The notes under the pieces were generated by a model, which saw nothing but the letters and a program-made list of their open reading frames with translations, was not told the origin of the DNA and searched no databases. 64,000 nucleotides of DNA. It comes from Thaumasiovibrio subtropicus. Its GTDB lineage: Bacteria > Pseudomonadota > Gammaproteobacteria > Enterobacterales > Vibrionaceae. Made by a program: the position numbers and the translations under genes. Shown piece after piece: positions 36,790-46,617 of this stretch. The stretch is taken from contig NZ_AP023054.1 of assembly GCF_019703835.1 (NCBI RefSeq), forward strand, positions 2,293,580 through 2,357,579. The letters are read 5' to 3'. Position 1 is the stretch's first letter; every line of letters begins with the position of its first letter.

Positions 36790-37000
36790 GTCATAACAGA
36801 CGGCCACGGAGAATGTGGCCAGTCTGACCCCTTACTCTCTTGGCGACCACGCGTTGCCAAGGCTGCTCTCTCTTACACTATACCCAGCCGTCTAGCATCG
36901 CTCGCCGAACAAACATCCTGCGGTGACTTGACGCTAAGCACCTGCATCACCCATTATCAAGGGTCTTACATTATTATCACTCGTATTTAGGAGCGCTTTT

Positions 37001-37996
37001 TTGCCTGACGCCACGCCACCCATCAAAGATTGCAACAACATTGATCTCGCAACGCTCCCCATGGGACACCATCAATGTTGGATCCCCCTAGTACAAAATG
37101 GCATTGGCAACTGGACCAAAGTCCCGGCCACTATCTTCAAGAGTCGGATACCCGGCCCTACTTTGTTGATTACTGCGGGTATCCATGGCGATGAGCTCAA
37201 CAGCGTAGTGACGGCACAGCGTATTGCGCGCGAATGGCAAGGCAAAGTAACCTCGGGATGTGTCGTTATTCTTCCTTTGCTCAATCCCAATGGCATGCTT
37301 CGTCATAGCCGCCATTTTCACACTGCCGATGGCGATCTGGCCCCCTATAATTTGAATCGCGGCTTTCCTGGTAATGCTGAGGGTACACTGCCAGAACGCT
37401 ATTGCGCTGCACTCTGGAAGCTTATTCAAGGGATCAAGGCGGATTACTGTCTCGACTTGCATACCCAAACCAAAGGAATGGCCTATCCATTGTTTATCTA
37501 CGCAGACAAATCCATTCCAGAGTGCGCGTCAATCGCTACATTGATTCAAGCAGACATGTTGCTCGATGATTTAGGGCAAATCGGTGTGTTTGAAACGGAA
37601 ATGAATCGCGCTGGCATCCCCACGCTAACGCTGGAAATCGGGGCAGGAAAACGGCATCAACCCCATTTGGTTACCCGTGCGGTAGAAGGTATCAGTCGCG
37701 TTGCAGCACACTTGGGGTTAATGCATCAGACAACATCATCCCCTCTTATACCAGCGCAATCCGGTAATGCTGTTACGGATGTTAGAGCGGTTAAAGGCGG
37801 CTTCGCCCTCGGCAGGGTTGAAATCGGTGACAATATCAGTGCCGGTCAGATCTTATTTGAACAATTCGATAGTTTTGGCAATCTCATTGAAACTTATTGC
37901 GCCCCAATCGCCGGAATCGTCGCCAGCATTGCCGAAGACCCCATGCGGGAACCCGGAGGATTATTGGTCCGCATTCTACATAGCGACACCAACTAA
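37001..37996 (+). CDS. Succinylglutamate desuccinylase/aspartoacylase-family deacylase
   Basis: This 331-residue zinc carboxypeptidase-fold enzyme removes an acyl group from an N-acyl amino acid or similar amide. The zinc site starts GIHGDELNSV (H-x-x-E). PLLNPNGML, NLNRGFPG (Arg for substrate carboxylate), CLDLHTQTKG (third zinc His) and TLEIGAG follow. The C-terminal 80 residues form the usual beta domain. Start TTG with AGGAG upstream. It lies 1.3 kb before ectA but is not close to known DoeB sequences as I remember them, so I do not assign it to ectoine breakdown. Confidence 0.85.
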   Translation: MPDATPPIKDCNNIDLATLPMGHHQCWIPLVQNGIGNWTKVPATIFKSRIPGPTLLITAGIHGDELNSVVTAQRIAREWQGKVTSGCVVILPLLNPNGMLRHSRHFHTADGDLAPYNLNRGFPGNAEGTLPERYCAALWKLIQGIKADYCLDLHTQTKGMAYPLFIYADKSIPECASIATLIQADMLLDDLGQIGVFETEMNRAGIPTLTLEIGAGKRHQPHLVTRAVEGISRVAAHLGLMHQTTSSPLIPAQSGNAVTDVRAVKGGFALGRVEIGDNISAGQILFEQFDSFGNLIETYCAPIAGIVASIAEDPMREPGGLLVRILHSDTN

Positions 37997-38140
37997 TCTA
38001 CATCAGTTTTTTCTAACAAGCTGTTCGTGCCTGTACGGTGTTGTTCTGACTCATCTCTTCATACACTGAATCTATACCAGCAAGTTGTGGAACGCTCACA
38101 GCTTGCTGATTTACCCTATTCACCCCGAAGGAGATTGGTC

Positions 38141-38983
38141 ATGGTGACACGCAAAGTAGAACACATTCAAACAGCTCATCCCTCTTCCGATGGGGATGGC
38201 GTCAAGATTCGACGCGTCCATGGCTTTAACAATGCGAAGTTCTCGCCCTATTTGATGATAGATGAGTTAAAGTCTGAAAACCCTGACGACTATATTGGTG
38301 GTTTTCCACCCCACCCTCATCGTGGCATCGAAACCCTCACCTACATGCTAAAAGGCCACTTTCAACATAAAGACCATATGGGGAATGTCGGCGAACTCCG
38401 CAGTGGTGGTGCACAATGGATGTCGGCGGGTAAAGGCGTGATTCATTCTGAAATGCCAATCATGGATCAAGGGGAGCTGCACGGTTTTCAAATCTGGATA
38501 AATCTACCAGCAGATGAAAAGAAAAAGCCTGCGCAGTATCACGACTTCCAGCCAGATGTGATTGTCGAGAAGCAGCTTAGCGACATCAGTACCCTTCGAG
38601 TGATCAGTGGCGATTTAACTATCGAAGGTGACACCCTAAGCGGCCCGCTACAACAAACGGGGGTCCCGACCACTATTGCCGATTGGCGTGCGAAAGCATC
38701 GACCAAGGTGAACGCATGCATCAACCCTGAGCATCAAGCGCTTATCTTTGTTTACCAAGGCGAGATTTCTATCAATAGCACCAGTATTAAAGAAGGGCAG
38801 CTTGCGCTGCTATCAGCAGGTGAAGGGCTAGAAATGAAGAGTCTCGGTCCCGCAGGCGCCTTACTGCTAACCGGTATCCCCATTGATGAGCCCGTCGTAC
38901 ACTATGGCCCTTTCGTCATGAACACAATGGAGGAGATCGAGCAAGCCATTCAAGACTACCAAAACGGTGTCTTAACAGATTAG
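38141..38983 (+). CDS. Pirin-family protein
   Basis: 280 residues from ATG 38141, preceded by GAAGGAG; the frame opens 38 codons earlier without support. A bicupin with the metal site in PPHPHRGIETLTYML (two His) and HSEMPIMDQGELHGFQIW, as in YhhW-type pirins, some of which have quercetinase activity. The second cupin lacks metal ligands. Biological role unknown. It follows the deacylase gene by about 145 bp and may be co-transcribed. Confidence 0.92.
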   Translation: MVTRKVEHIQTAHPSSDGDGVKIRRVHGFNNAKFSPYLMIDELKSENPDDYIGGFPPHPHRGIETLTYMLKGHFQHKDHMGNVGELRSGGAQWMSAGKGVIHSEMPIMDQGELHGFQIWINLPADEKKKPAQYHDFQPDVIVEKQLSDISTLRVISGDLTIEGDTLSGPLQQTGVPTTIADWRAKASTKVNACINPEHQALIFVYQGEISINSTSIKEGQLALLSAGEGLEMKSLGPAGALLLTGIPIDEPVVHYGPFVMNTMEEIEQAIQDYQNGVLTD

Positions 38984-39342
38984 CCTTCCTCAAGTTCGCT
39001 GGCGGGCATTTTTGCTCGCCAGATGGACGCTTATATCCGTTCAGTCGTCCTACTATTTTCCTATCAAAACACCTGACACCCTATCACGCGTTTCCAGCCA
39101 AAACACAGGATAAAAGTCTAAAATAAAAGACCCAAAAGCCTTTGAATCCATATCACATTATTTCCTGATTGTTTTCACAAAACTTACTATTCTAAATATT
39201 ACAACACTATTAATTTAAGAGACACAACCCATAAATAACAATAACTTAAATTGATATTTTTACCTAAATGTTAAATTAAGCCTTGAAAAACTGGAGATCT
39301 AAGTTAGGATTCTTAACGAACTTTAGTTAGAGGTCTAATCAA
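38984..39342. other. Promoter region of the ectoine operon
   Basis: About 360 bp and very AT-rich from 39110 on. A short hairpin, CTGGCGGGC/GCTCGCCAG, at about 38999-39024 has no T run. Ectoine operons in vibrios are salt-induced and repressed by the MarR-type CosR; I could not fix a binding site by eye. AGAGGT precedes the ectA ATG. Confidence 0.45.
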
Positions 39343-39894
39343 ATGCTTAATCGAGTGATGTCCACTCCTGCATCAAGCACGTCAAATTGTAAACGTGTTG
39401 AAGAAGAACTTTGGGAGTTTCGAAAACCGTCGCTCATGGACGGCGATAACGTCTATGAGCTCATCAAACGCTGCCCGCCTCTCGATACAAACTCCGCTTA
39501 CTGCAACTTTCTCCAATCATCCCACTTCAACAACACCTGTGTTGTCGCTCAATGCGATGGCGAAATGGCTGGGTTTATTTCTGCGTATATCAAACCCGAT
39601 AAACCCAATGAGTTGTTTATTTGGCAAGTCGCTGTTTCACCTGATTACCGTGGCAAAGGTCTCGCCTTTCAAATGCTCAATGAGATTTTAATGCGTGATG
39701 GGATGGAAACGGTCAACGTGATCGAAACGACCATCACAAAGGACAATCAGGGCTCTTGGGCACTTTTTCGCAAACTTGATCGTCAACACGGCCAAAACGG
39801 TGAGGTTTCCACTTTCCTCGACCAAGAAAAGCACTTCAAAGGCAAACACGACACCGAATACCTATATCGTATCCCACTGAATCTAAACGCTTAA
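39343..39894 (+). CDS. ectA: L-2,4-diaminobutyrate acetyltransferase
   Basis: A 183-residue GNAT enzyme that N-acetylates L-2,4-diaminobutyrate, the second step of ectoine synthesis. The N-terminus of the domain reads FRKPSLMDGDNVYELIKRCPPLDTNS, and the acetyl-CoA loop is VSPDYRGKGLAFQML; TTITKDNQGSWALFRKLD is characteristic of EctA. First gene of ectABC-ask; a GGAGGTG ribosome site for ectB lies just after its stop. Confidence 0.97.
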   Translation: MLNRVMSTPASSTSNCKRVEEELWEFRKPSLMDGDNVYELIKRCPPLDTNSAYCNFLQSSHFNNTCVVAQCDGEMAGFISAYIKPDKPNELFIWQVAVSPDYRGKGLAFQMLNEILMRDGMETVNVIETTITKDNQGSWALFRKLDRQHGQNGEVSTFLDQEKHFKGKHDTEYLYRIPLNLNA

Positions 39895-39922
39895 TATCAC
39901 TTGGAGGTGAAAAAGAACTACT

Positions 39923-41188
39923 ATGTCTATTTTTAAACAGCAAGAATCTCAGGTGCAATCGTACGCAAGAAGTTTTCCCGTGACTTTCAAACGCGCTAAT
40001 GGTTGCTGGCTGACGACCAAAGATGATCAGCAATACCTTGATTTTCTTGCAGGTGCCGGTTCACTTAACTACGGCCACAATAACCCGTTGCTTAAAGACG
40101 CCTTAATCAAGTACATCAGCGATGATGGTATTGCACATGGCCTCGATATGCACAGCAGCGCCAAAGCCGATTTTCTGACCGCATTTCGTAATCATATTCT
40201 TAAGCCAAGAAACCTCGATTACAAAGTGCAGTTTACGGGCCCAACTGGCACAAACGCGGTAGAAGCTGCGTTAAAACTTGCGCGCAAGGTTACTGGGCGC
40301 CAACAAATTGTTGCTTTCACCAATGGCTTTCATGGTTGCTCTATGGGTGCATTAGCCGCGACAGGTAATCAACACCACCGTGGCGGTGCAGGCGCGCCGC
40401 TGCAGGGTATTTCACGAATCCCTTTTGAAGGTTATGCCAACATCGATGGCCTGAGCTTGTTTGAAACCATGCTTAGCGATAACTCAAGCGGCCTCGATAA
40501 GCCTGCAGCAGTGCTACTCGAAACTGTGCAGGGAGAAGGTGGCCTCAATGTGGCGTCTTCAGCTTGGTTACAACGCTTGTCTAGCATATGTAACAGGCAC
40601 GATATTTTGTTGATTATTGATGATATTCAGGCAGGGTGCGGGCGCACTGGCACCTTCTTTAGCTTTGAGCCCTCAGGCATCAAACCGGATATAGTAACCT
40701 TATCCAAATCCATTTCTGGCTTTGGTCTACCCATGGCGTTGGTGCTGTTGAGTCCCGAGTTAGACATTTGGGCACCTGGTGAGCATAACGGTACTTTCCG
40801 TGGCAATAATCACGCCTTTGTCACCGCGACAGCGACCATTGAACTTTATTGGCGTAATAACCAACTTGAACAGCATATCGCTGAACGCGCCACACAGATT
40901 ACACAATCTTTAGAGCAAACCTTGGCACAATACCCGCAGCTGTTTTCAGAGATCAAAGGCCGAGGCTTAATGCAAGGCATCAGTTGTCGAGAGAGCCAAT
41001 TTGCCAGTGACATCAGTAAACTCTGCTTTAAAAACGGCATGATCATCGAGACAGCAGGTCCTAACGATGAAGTGGTGAAATTTTTCTGCCCACTCACCAT
41101 CACGGAAGACGAGCTCACTCAAGGGCTAAGTATTTTCCAAAACGCCGTAAACCAGCTCGCTCTAACCCTGACCAAAAAAGCATCTTAA
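39923..41188 (+). CDS. ectB: Diaminobutyrate--2-oxoglutarate aminotransferase (ectoine pathway)
   Basis: A 421-residue class III PLP aminotransferase that makes L-2,4-diaminobutyrate from aspartate semialdehyde and glutamate. Marks are FTGPTGTNAVEAALKLARKVTGR, the Asp in LLIIDDIQAGCGRTG, and the PLP lysine in TLSKSISGFGLPMAL. It is shorter than the dat paralog at 13503-14909 and belongs to the EctB branch by context and sequence. Gap to ectC is 9 bp. Confidence 0.96.
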   Translation: MSIFKQQESQVQSYARSFPVTFKRANGCWLTTKDDQQYLDFLAGAGSLNYGHNNPLLKDALIKYISDDGIAHGLDMHSSAKADFLTAFRNHILKPRNLDYKVQFTGPTGTNAVEAALKLARKVTGRQQIVAFTNGFHGCSMGALAATGNQHHRGGAGAPLQGISRIPFEGYANIDGLSLFETMLSDNSSGLDKPAAVLLETVQGEGGLNVASSAWLQRLSSICNRHDILLIIDDIQAGCGRTGTFFSFEPSGIKPDIVTLSKSISGFGLPMALVLLSPELDIWAPGEHNGTFRGNNHAFVTATATIELYWRNNQLEQHIAERATQITQSLEQTLAQYPQLFSEIKGRGLMQGISCRESQFASDISKLCFKNGMIIETAGPNDEVVKFFCPLTITEDELTQGLSIFQNAVNQLALTLTKKAS

Positions 41189-41197
41189 GGAAAAGTC

Positions 41198-41584
41198 ATG
41201 ATTGTAAGAACACTAAAGGATTGTCAAAACAGCGAACGACGTGTGGTATCTGAAAACTGGGAAAGCGTTCGTATGTTGCTGCGTGATGACAACATGGGCT
41301 TTTCTTTCCATATCACCACTATCTATGCGGACACAGAAACCCATATCCACTATCAAAATCACCTTGAATCGGTTTACTGCATGTCAGGTGAAGGGGAAAT
41401 TGAAGTCGTGGGTGGTGAAACCTATCCCATCAAACCCGGCACACTCTACATTCTTGATAAACATGACGAGCACTACTTGCGCGCCTACAAAGACGCGCCA
41501 ATGGAAATGGCTTGTGTCTTTAACCCTCCGATCACTGGTGCTGAAGTCCATGACGAGAATGGCGTGTACCCACTCGTTGACTAA
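41198..41584 (+). CDS. ectC: Ectoine synthase
   Basis: A 128-residue cupin that closes N-gamma-acetyl-diaminobutyrate to ectoine. The iron-site and substrate residues lie in [23 protein letters not shown] and the C-terminal cupin strand [19 protein letters not shown]. Typical EctC start MIVRTLKD. Third gene of the operon, 24 bp before the aspartokinase. Confidence 0.97.
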   Translation: MIVRTLKDCQNSERRVVSENWESVRMLLRDDNMGFSFHITTIYADTETHIHYQNHLESVYCMSGEGEIEVVGGETYPIKPGTLYILDKHDEHYLRAYKDAPMEMACVFNPPITGAEVHDENGVYPLVD

Positions 41585-41608
41585 CCATCGGAGAAAAGGA
41601 ATTTCTTA

Positions 41609-43027
41609 ATGACGCATACCGTAGAGAAAATTGGCGGTACTTCAATGTCAGCGTTTGATGCCGTACTGGAAAACATCTTACTCAGACCGCAGTTTCATTA
41701 TCAACGCATCTTTGTGGTTTCAGCCTATGGCGGTATCACCGACGCACTATTAGAGTGTAAACGCACTGGAAAGCCAGGTATTTATCAATTGGTCGCTCAG
41801 CGTAGCGACCAATGGCGGATGGCAATCAGCGATCTTCGTGAACGTATGATTCTCATCAACAATAATCTGTTTGCTGATCCACTAACCCGTGGTCGAGCGG
41901 ATAAGTTCATTCGACAACGGTTAAAAAGTGCAGAAGAATGTATCGATAACATCATGAATACCTGTCGCCATGGACAGTTTTCATTACGCCTTTATTTACC
42001 GCAAATTCGAGAGTTCCTCTCTTCGATCGGTGAAGCACACAGCGCATACAACACGGTACTCAAATTGAAGTCTTTCGGTGTCAATGCACAGCTCATTGAT
42101 CTTTCTGGCTGGAACGATATTCAATCAGACGGGCTAGATGAAGTGTTGGCCGATGCCTTAACTCATGTTGATTTAAACACCACGTTACCTATCGTCACTG
42201 GCTATGCCCATTGCAAAGAAGGGCTGATGAAGACCTTTGACCGCGGCTACAGTGAAATTACCTTTAGCCGCTTGGCCTGCATCACTGACGCGTCGCAGGC
42301 TATCATCCATAAAGAGTATCACCTCAGTAGTGCGGATCCACGCATTGTGGGTGCCGACCATGTGTTTCCAATGGGGAAAACGAACTTTGATGTTGCTGAT
42401 CAGCTGGCGAATCTTGGGATGGAAGCCATCCATCCTAAGGCCGCCGCTGGACTACGAAATCAGGGTATTCCACTGAAGATCATGAACACTTTTGAGCCCA
42501 CCCACCCAGGCACCCTGATTTCTCAAGACTTTCAGTCAGAAAAAGACAATATTCAGATCATTGCCGGTCGGAACAAGGTCTTCGCATTGCACATCTTTGA
42601 TCAAGCTATGGTCGGGTCAGTGGACAACGTCAGCTTTGATGTGATGGAGATCATCACAGATAACAAAGTTCAGTTGGTCGGCAAAGAGATGAACGCAAAC
42701 TCGATTACCTACTACCTCACGGGAAGTACTAGCAGCTTGAACAACGTCTTGTATAAAACGGAAAAACGCTATCCTGATGCTCGAATTAAAGGCCGGATGG
42801 TCGCCTTAATTTCCGCTATAGGCTCTTCAATCAATACGAATCAAGCATTAAGTAAGGGGATGGTGGCACTCTTAAATGCTGACATTAACCCGATTGCTGC
42901 CAATGCCTCCATGCGCAATATTAATGTGCAATTTGTGGTGGAAGATGATGATTATCAGAAGACCATTCGTGCGCTGCATCACACCTTTGTGAATCAAGGT
43001 GATATGAAAAAAATGAAAGTAGCTTAA
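41609..43027 (+). CDS. Ectoine-operon aspartate kinase
   Basis: A 472-residue specialised aspartokinase (Ask_Ect type) that phosphorylates aspartate to start supply of aspartate semialdehyde. The N-terminal kinase motif is VEKIGGTSMSAFD. FVVSAYGGITDALLE and the ATP/Asp site DRGYSEITFSRLA are visible, with two ACT-like segments at the C-terminus. Such enzymes in ect operons are less feedback-inhibited than the housekeeping kinase (family knowledge). A strong hairpin follows the stop. Confidence 0.95.
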   Translation: MTHTVEKIGGTSMSAFDAVLENILLRPQFHYQRIFVVSAYGGITDALLECKRTGKPGIYQLVAQRSDQWRMAISDLRERMILINNNLFADPLTRGRADKFIRQRLKSAEECIDNIMNTCRHGQFSLRLYLPQIREFLSSIGEAHSAYNTVLKLKSFGVNAQLIDLSGWNDIQSDGLDEVLADALTHVDLNTTLPIVTGYAHCKEGLMKTFDRGYSEITFSRLACITDASQAIIHKEYHLSSADPRIVGADHVFPMGKTNFDVADQLANLGMEAIHPKAAAGLRNQGIPLKIMNTFEPTHPGTLISQDFQSEKDNIQIIAGRNKVFALHIFDQAMVGSVDNVSFDVMEIITDNKVQLVGKEMNANSITYYLTGSTSSLNNVLYKTEKRYPDARIKGRMVALISAIGSSINTNQALSKGMVALLNADINPIAANASMRNINVQFVVEDDDYQKTIRALHHTFVNQGDMKKMKVA

Positions 43028-43038
43028 ATCATCCCCCT

Positions 43039-43077
43039 GCGCTTTTCGTGACCAGCATTTCCTTTCACGAAAAGCGC
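43039..43077. terminator. Hairpin between convergent ect and prp operons
   Basis: GCGCTTTTCGTGA and TCACGAAAAGCGC form a perfect 13-bp stem around a 13-base loop. There is no strong T run, so it may act as a weak or factor-dependent terminator for both converging operons. Confidence 0.6.
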
Positions 43078-43108
43078 TATTTCCATCACTCGCTTCTTAC
43101 CTCAGACT

Positions 43109-45037
43109 TTACTTGGCTAATGCATCCATCTTCTTCGCTATCTCATCGATACTGGCCGGATCATCAATCGTTGATGGCACAGTATAATGCTCACCATCAG
43201 CAATTTGCCGTAACACACGGCGCAATATCTTCCCTGATCGTGTTTTCGGTAAACGGTCAACCACTAACGCTTGCTTGAAGCAAGCTACTGGGCCGATCTC
43301 GTGCCGTACTTTCTGCGTCAGTTGCGTTTCAATATCACCATCATGAGAAGCATAGCCATCTTTGAGTACCACTAAACCGAGCGGAATCTGCCCTTTCAGC
43401 TCATCGTGAACACCAATGACCGCGCATTCTGCAACGGCATCATGTCCGCCAACCACTTCTTCCATCTCGCCAGTGGATAAACGATGGCCTGCCACATTAA
43501 TCACATCATCAATACGCCCCATCACAAAGAGATAGCCATCTTCATCCAAATAGCCGCCATCACCGGAAACGTAATACCCCGGAAACTGACTAAAGTAGCC
43601 ACTTTCGAGCCTGTCATGATTTCGCCAAACCGTCGGTAAGCAACCGGGCGGCATGGGGCGTTTAATGGCAATGTACCCTTGCTCGCCAGCGCAGCGTCTT
43701 TGTCCTGCTTCATCCAACACTGCCACTTGAAAACCTGGTATTGGCTTAGTTGCGGAGCCCGCTTTTGTTGGAAATGTGGTAATACCGAGCGGATTGCCCG
43801 CAATCGCCCATCCTGTTTCTGTCTGCCACCAATGATCGATAACAGGTCGTTGGGTATGGCTTTCGACCCAAGCTAAGGTCGGGGGATCTAAGCGCTCTCC
43901 CGCCATAAAGATATGCCTGAGAGCAGGCATCGCATATTGGGTGACCCCCTTTCCTTCTGGGTCTTCTTTCTTGATCGCACGAAATGCCGTCGGGGCTGAA
44001 AAGAGGACATTGACCTTGTGCTCATCGCAAACTCGCCAAAATGCCGCCGGATCTGGGGTCCGCACAGGTTTTCCTTCGTACAATATCGTTGTACAGCCAT
44101 GAATCAGCGGCGCATAGACGATGTAAGAGTGACCGACGACCCAGCCGACATCAGAGGCCGCCCAAAAAACCTCTCCGGGTTGCAGGTTGTAGATGGCTTC
44201 CATGCTGTATTTCATTGCTACGGCGTGACCGCCATTGTCACGCACGACACCTTTTGGCTTACCTGTCGTTCCGGAGGTATAAAGAATGTAAAGCGGGTCC
44301 GTCGCCTTTACCACCACGCAAGGGTTTGGTTTAGCCGACGATAATAACGTTAACCAATCTTTGTCTCTTTCATGGGCTAAGTCAGCAAGACACGCATCGC
44401 GTTGCCAAACTACCACTGCCTCCGGTTTGCAGCGGCTGTCCATAATCGCCTTATCGACAATCGGCTTGTACGGTAAAACTCTATCTACCTCGATGCCGCA
44501 AGAGGCAGTTAACAACACTTTTGGCTCTGCATCTTCAATTCGCTGCGGCAGTTCACGCGGCGCAAAACCACCAAACACAACCGAGTGTACTGCGCCCAAT
44601 CGCGCACACGCTAGCATCGCAAACACTGCCTGTGGCATCATCGGCATGTAAATAATGACACGGTCACCTTTTGTGACGCCCAGTTCAGCAAGCATGCCCG
44701 CGGTCAGGGATACGGCGTCAAGGAGGGATTGATAGGTATAACGCTGTTTCGTCTCGGTGACCGGAGAGTCATAGATCAAAGCGACTTGATCAGCTCGACC
44801 ATGCTTAACGTGATAGTCCAACGCGAGATAAGCCGTATTTAGTTTTCCATCGGCAAACCAACGTTCAACACCATTTTCATCGCGACTTAAAATAGTCTGG
44901 GGAAACTGATACCAATCCAGCGCGTGTGCTTGCTGTTTCCAGAACAGTTCCGGTGAATTTGATGCTTGTAGATAGGTCTGATCATAGGTGGTGTGGCTTC
45001 CCGGTCCTCGGGGGGTACCACTATTGGATGCAGTCAT
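43109..45037 (-). CDS. prpE: Propionyl-CoA synthetase
   Basis: A 642-residue adenylate-forming enzyme that activates propionate with ATP and CoA. Marks are ILYTSGTTGKPKGVVRD (P-loop-like), WWQTETGW, YVSGDGGYLDEDGYLFVMGRIDD and the C-terminal catalytic lysine in PKTRSGKILRR. ATG 45037 with GGAGG 4 bases upstream is preferred over the GTG five codons earlier. Last gene of gntR-prpBCDE, 83 bp after prpD. Confidence 0.95.
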   Translation of the reverse strand: MTASNSGTPRGPGSHTTYDQTYLQASNSPELFWKQQAHALDWYQFPQTILSRDENGVERWFADGKLNTAYLALDYHVKHGRADQVALIYDSPVTETKQRYTYQSLLDAVSLTAGMLAELGVTKGDRVIIYMPMMPQAVFAMLACARLGAVHSVVFGGFAPRELPQRIEDAEPKVLLTASCGIEVDRVLPYKPIVDKAIMDSRCKPEAVVVWQRDACLADLAHERDKDWLTLLSSAKPNPCVVVKATDPLYILYTSGTTGKPKGVVRDNGGHAVAMKYSMEAIYNLQPGEVFWAASDVGWVVGHSYIVYAPLIHGCTTILYEGKPVRTPDPAAFWRVCDEHKVNVLFSAPTAFRAIKKEDPEGKGVTQYAMPALRHIFMAGERLDPPTLAWVESHTQRPVIDHWWQTETGWAIAGNPLGITTFPTKAGSATKPIPGFQVAVLDEAGQRRCAGEQGYIAIKRPMPPGCLPTVWRNHDRLESGYFSQFPGYYVSGDGGYLDEDGYLFVMGRIDDVINVAGHRLSTGEMEEVVGGHDAVAECAVIGVHDELKGQIPLGLVVLKDGYASHDGDIETQLTQKVRHEIGPVACFKQALVVDRLPKTRSGKILRRVLRQIADGEHYTVPSTIDDPASIDEIAKKMDALAK

Positions 45038-45120
45038 GTTGCCTCCCTTCACTAAAGCAGACTTATCGCTTTGCGCGCTTTAGCACGCAAAGCGACAAGT
45101 TCACATTCAGCATTCGTGGA

Positions 45121-46572
45121 TCAGTTAATGGTGAGCAGCGACATAAATTCATTCACTGGCATCGATTCGAGCTGCGCTTGGTCGCTGCACAATGCCATGA
45201 TCTGTTCGCTACGGCCTTGAGGAAAACGTGTTTGCAAATTGCGTAAGAACTTCGCTTCTAGAACGGGGATACCTTCATCTCGACGGCGGCGATGCCCAAT
45301 AGGGTATTCCACCGCCACCTTTTCTGTTGAAGAGCCATCGGTAAAGAAGACTTGTATCGCATTGGCAATGGAGCGTTTATCCGCATCCAGATAGTCGCGG
45401 GTATAACTGAGATCCTCTGCGATCACCATTTTGTCTCGAAGTTGATCTATGCGTGGATCTTGCTGATGGAAGCTGTCTTCATAATGCTCAGCCACCAAAT
45501 CTCCATAGAGCAGCGGAATCGCAATCATGTACTGCAAACAGTGATCTCTATCTGCTGGGTTCGCCAAGTCCCCGACTTTTGAGATAATTCGAATCGCTGA
45601 TTCGTGTGTCGTCACTTCAATGCGTTCAATATCCTCTAACCGAGTAACCACCTGATCATGTAACTGCACGGCGCACTCTACGGCGGTTTGTGCATGAAAC
45701 TCTGCCGGATAGGAAATTTTGAACAGAACATTTTCCATCACATAGCTAGAAAACGCTTGGTTGACCTTAAATGCTTCGCCGTTAAACAAGACATCGTAAA
45801 AGCCCCACTGCGGCGCACTTAAAACAGACGGCAAGCCCATTTCACCTTTCATCGTTATCATCGCTAAACGCACAGCGCGCGATGTGGCATCACCCGCCGC
45901 CCATGACTTTCGAGAACCCGCATTGGGCGCATGACGATAGGTTCTTAACGCACACCCATCAACCCATGCTTGCGAAACCGCATCAATGATCTGATCACGA
46001 CTGCCACCCAACATTTTGGTGACCACCGCCGTCGATGCCACACGCACTAATAAGACATGATCAAGACCGACTCGGTTATAGCTGTTTTCGAGGGCCAAGA
46101 CGCCCTGGATCTCGTGCGCTTTGATCATGGCGGTTAATACGTCTCGCATGGTTAACGGCGCTTTGCCTTGCGATACGGCGACGCGACTTAAATAGTCAGC
46201 AGTTGCGAGAATCCCCCCCAAGTTATCCGAGGGATGCCCCCACTCTGCCGCAAGCCACGTGTCATTGAAGTCAAGCCAACGAATGATGCAACCGATATTG
46301 AACGCCGCCATGACCGGATCTAGCTCATGTGATGTCCCGGGCACCCGCGCGCCATTGACAACCGTCGTCCCCGGTATAATGGGGCCGAGGTGTTTAGTGC
46401 ACTCGGGAAAACGCAACGCAAGCAAACCACACCCCAACGTATCCATTAAGCAATAACGCGCAGTCTGGTAGGCATCGGCAGATAGTCTCTCGTTTTCAAA
46501 CACATAGTCAGCTATCTTGACGAGCAGGCTATCGGGATCTGGACGTTGATTAATGTCTACATTTGCACTCAT
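45121..46572 (-). CDS. prpD: 2-methylcitrate dehydratase
   Basis: A 483-residue MmgE/PrpD-family enzyme that dehydrates 2-methylcitrate to 2-methyl-cis-aconitate without an iron-sulfur cluster. [30 protein letters not shown] is the signature region and [19 protein letters not shown] the active-site helix region. Many vibrios are known for AcnD/PrpF in this step; here the PrpD type, as in enterobacteria, is used and no acnD or prpF is seen. Confidence 0.95.
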   Translation of the reverse strand: MSANVDINQRPDPDSLLVKIADYVFENERLSADAYQTARYCLMDTLGCGLLALRFPECTKHLGPIIPGTTVVNGARVPGTSHELDPVMAAFNIGCIIRWLDFNDTWLAAEWGHPSDNLGGILATADYLSRVAVSQGKAPLTMRDVLTAMIKAHEIQGVLALENSYNRVGLDHVLLVRVASTAVVTKMLGGSRDQIIDAVSQAWVDGCALRTYRHAPNAGSRKSWAAGDATSRAVRLAMITMKGEMGLPSVLSAPQWGFYDVLFNGEAFKVNQAFSSYVMENVLFKISYPAEFHAQTAVECAVQLHDQVVTRLEDIERIEVTTHESAIRIISKVGDLANPADRDHCLQYMIAIPLLYGDLVAEHYEDSFHQQDPRIDQLRDKMVIAEDLSYTRDYLDADKRSIANAIQVFFTDGSSTEKVAVEYPIGHRRRRDEGIPVLEAKFLRNLQTRFPQGRSEQIMALCSDQAQLESMPVNEFMSLLTIN

Positions 46573-46617
46573 GATTTACTCCTTTCTGTTCAGGCTTGTT
46601 TTGTTGGATGGCAGCAA

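Noticed and set aside
37001..37996. DoeB-type ectoine-breakdown deacetylase
   Set aside because: The family fits, but no doeA or other ectoine catabolic gene is nearby and the sequence does not closely resemble DoeB as I know it.
43048..43278. 76-codon plus-strand frame after the ect operon
   Set aside because: It overlaps a hairpin and the 3' end of prpE and shows no coding features.
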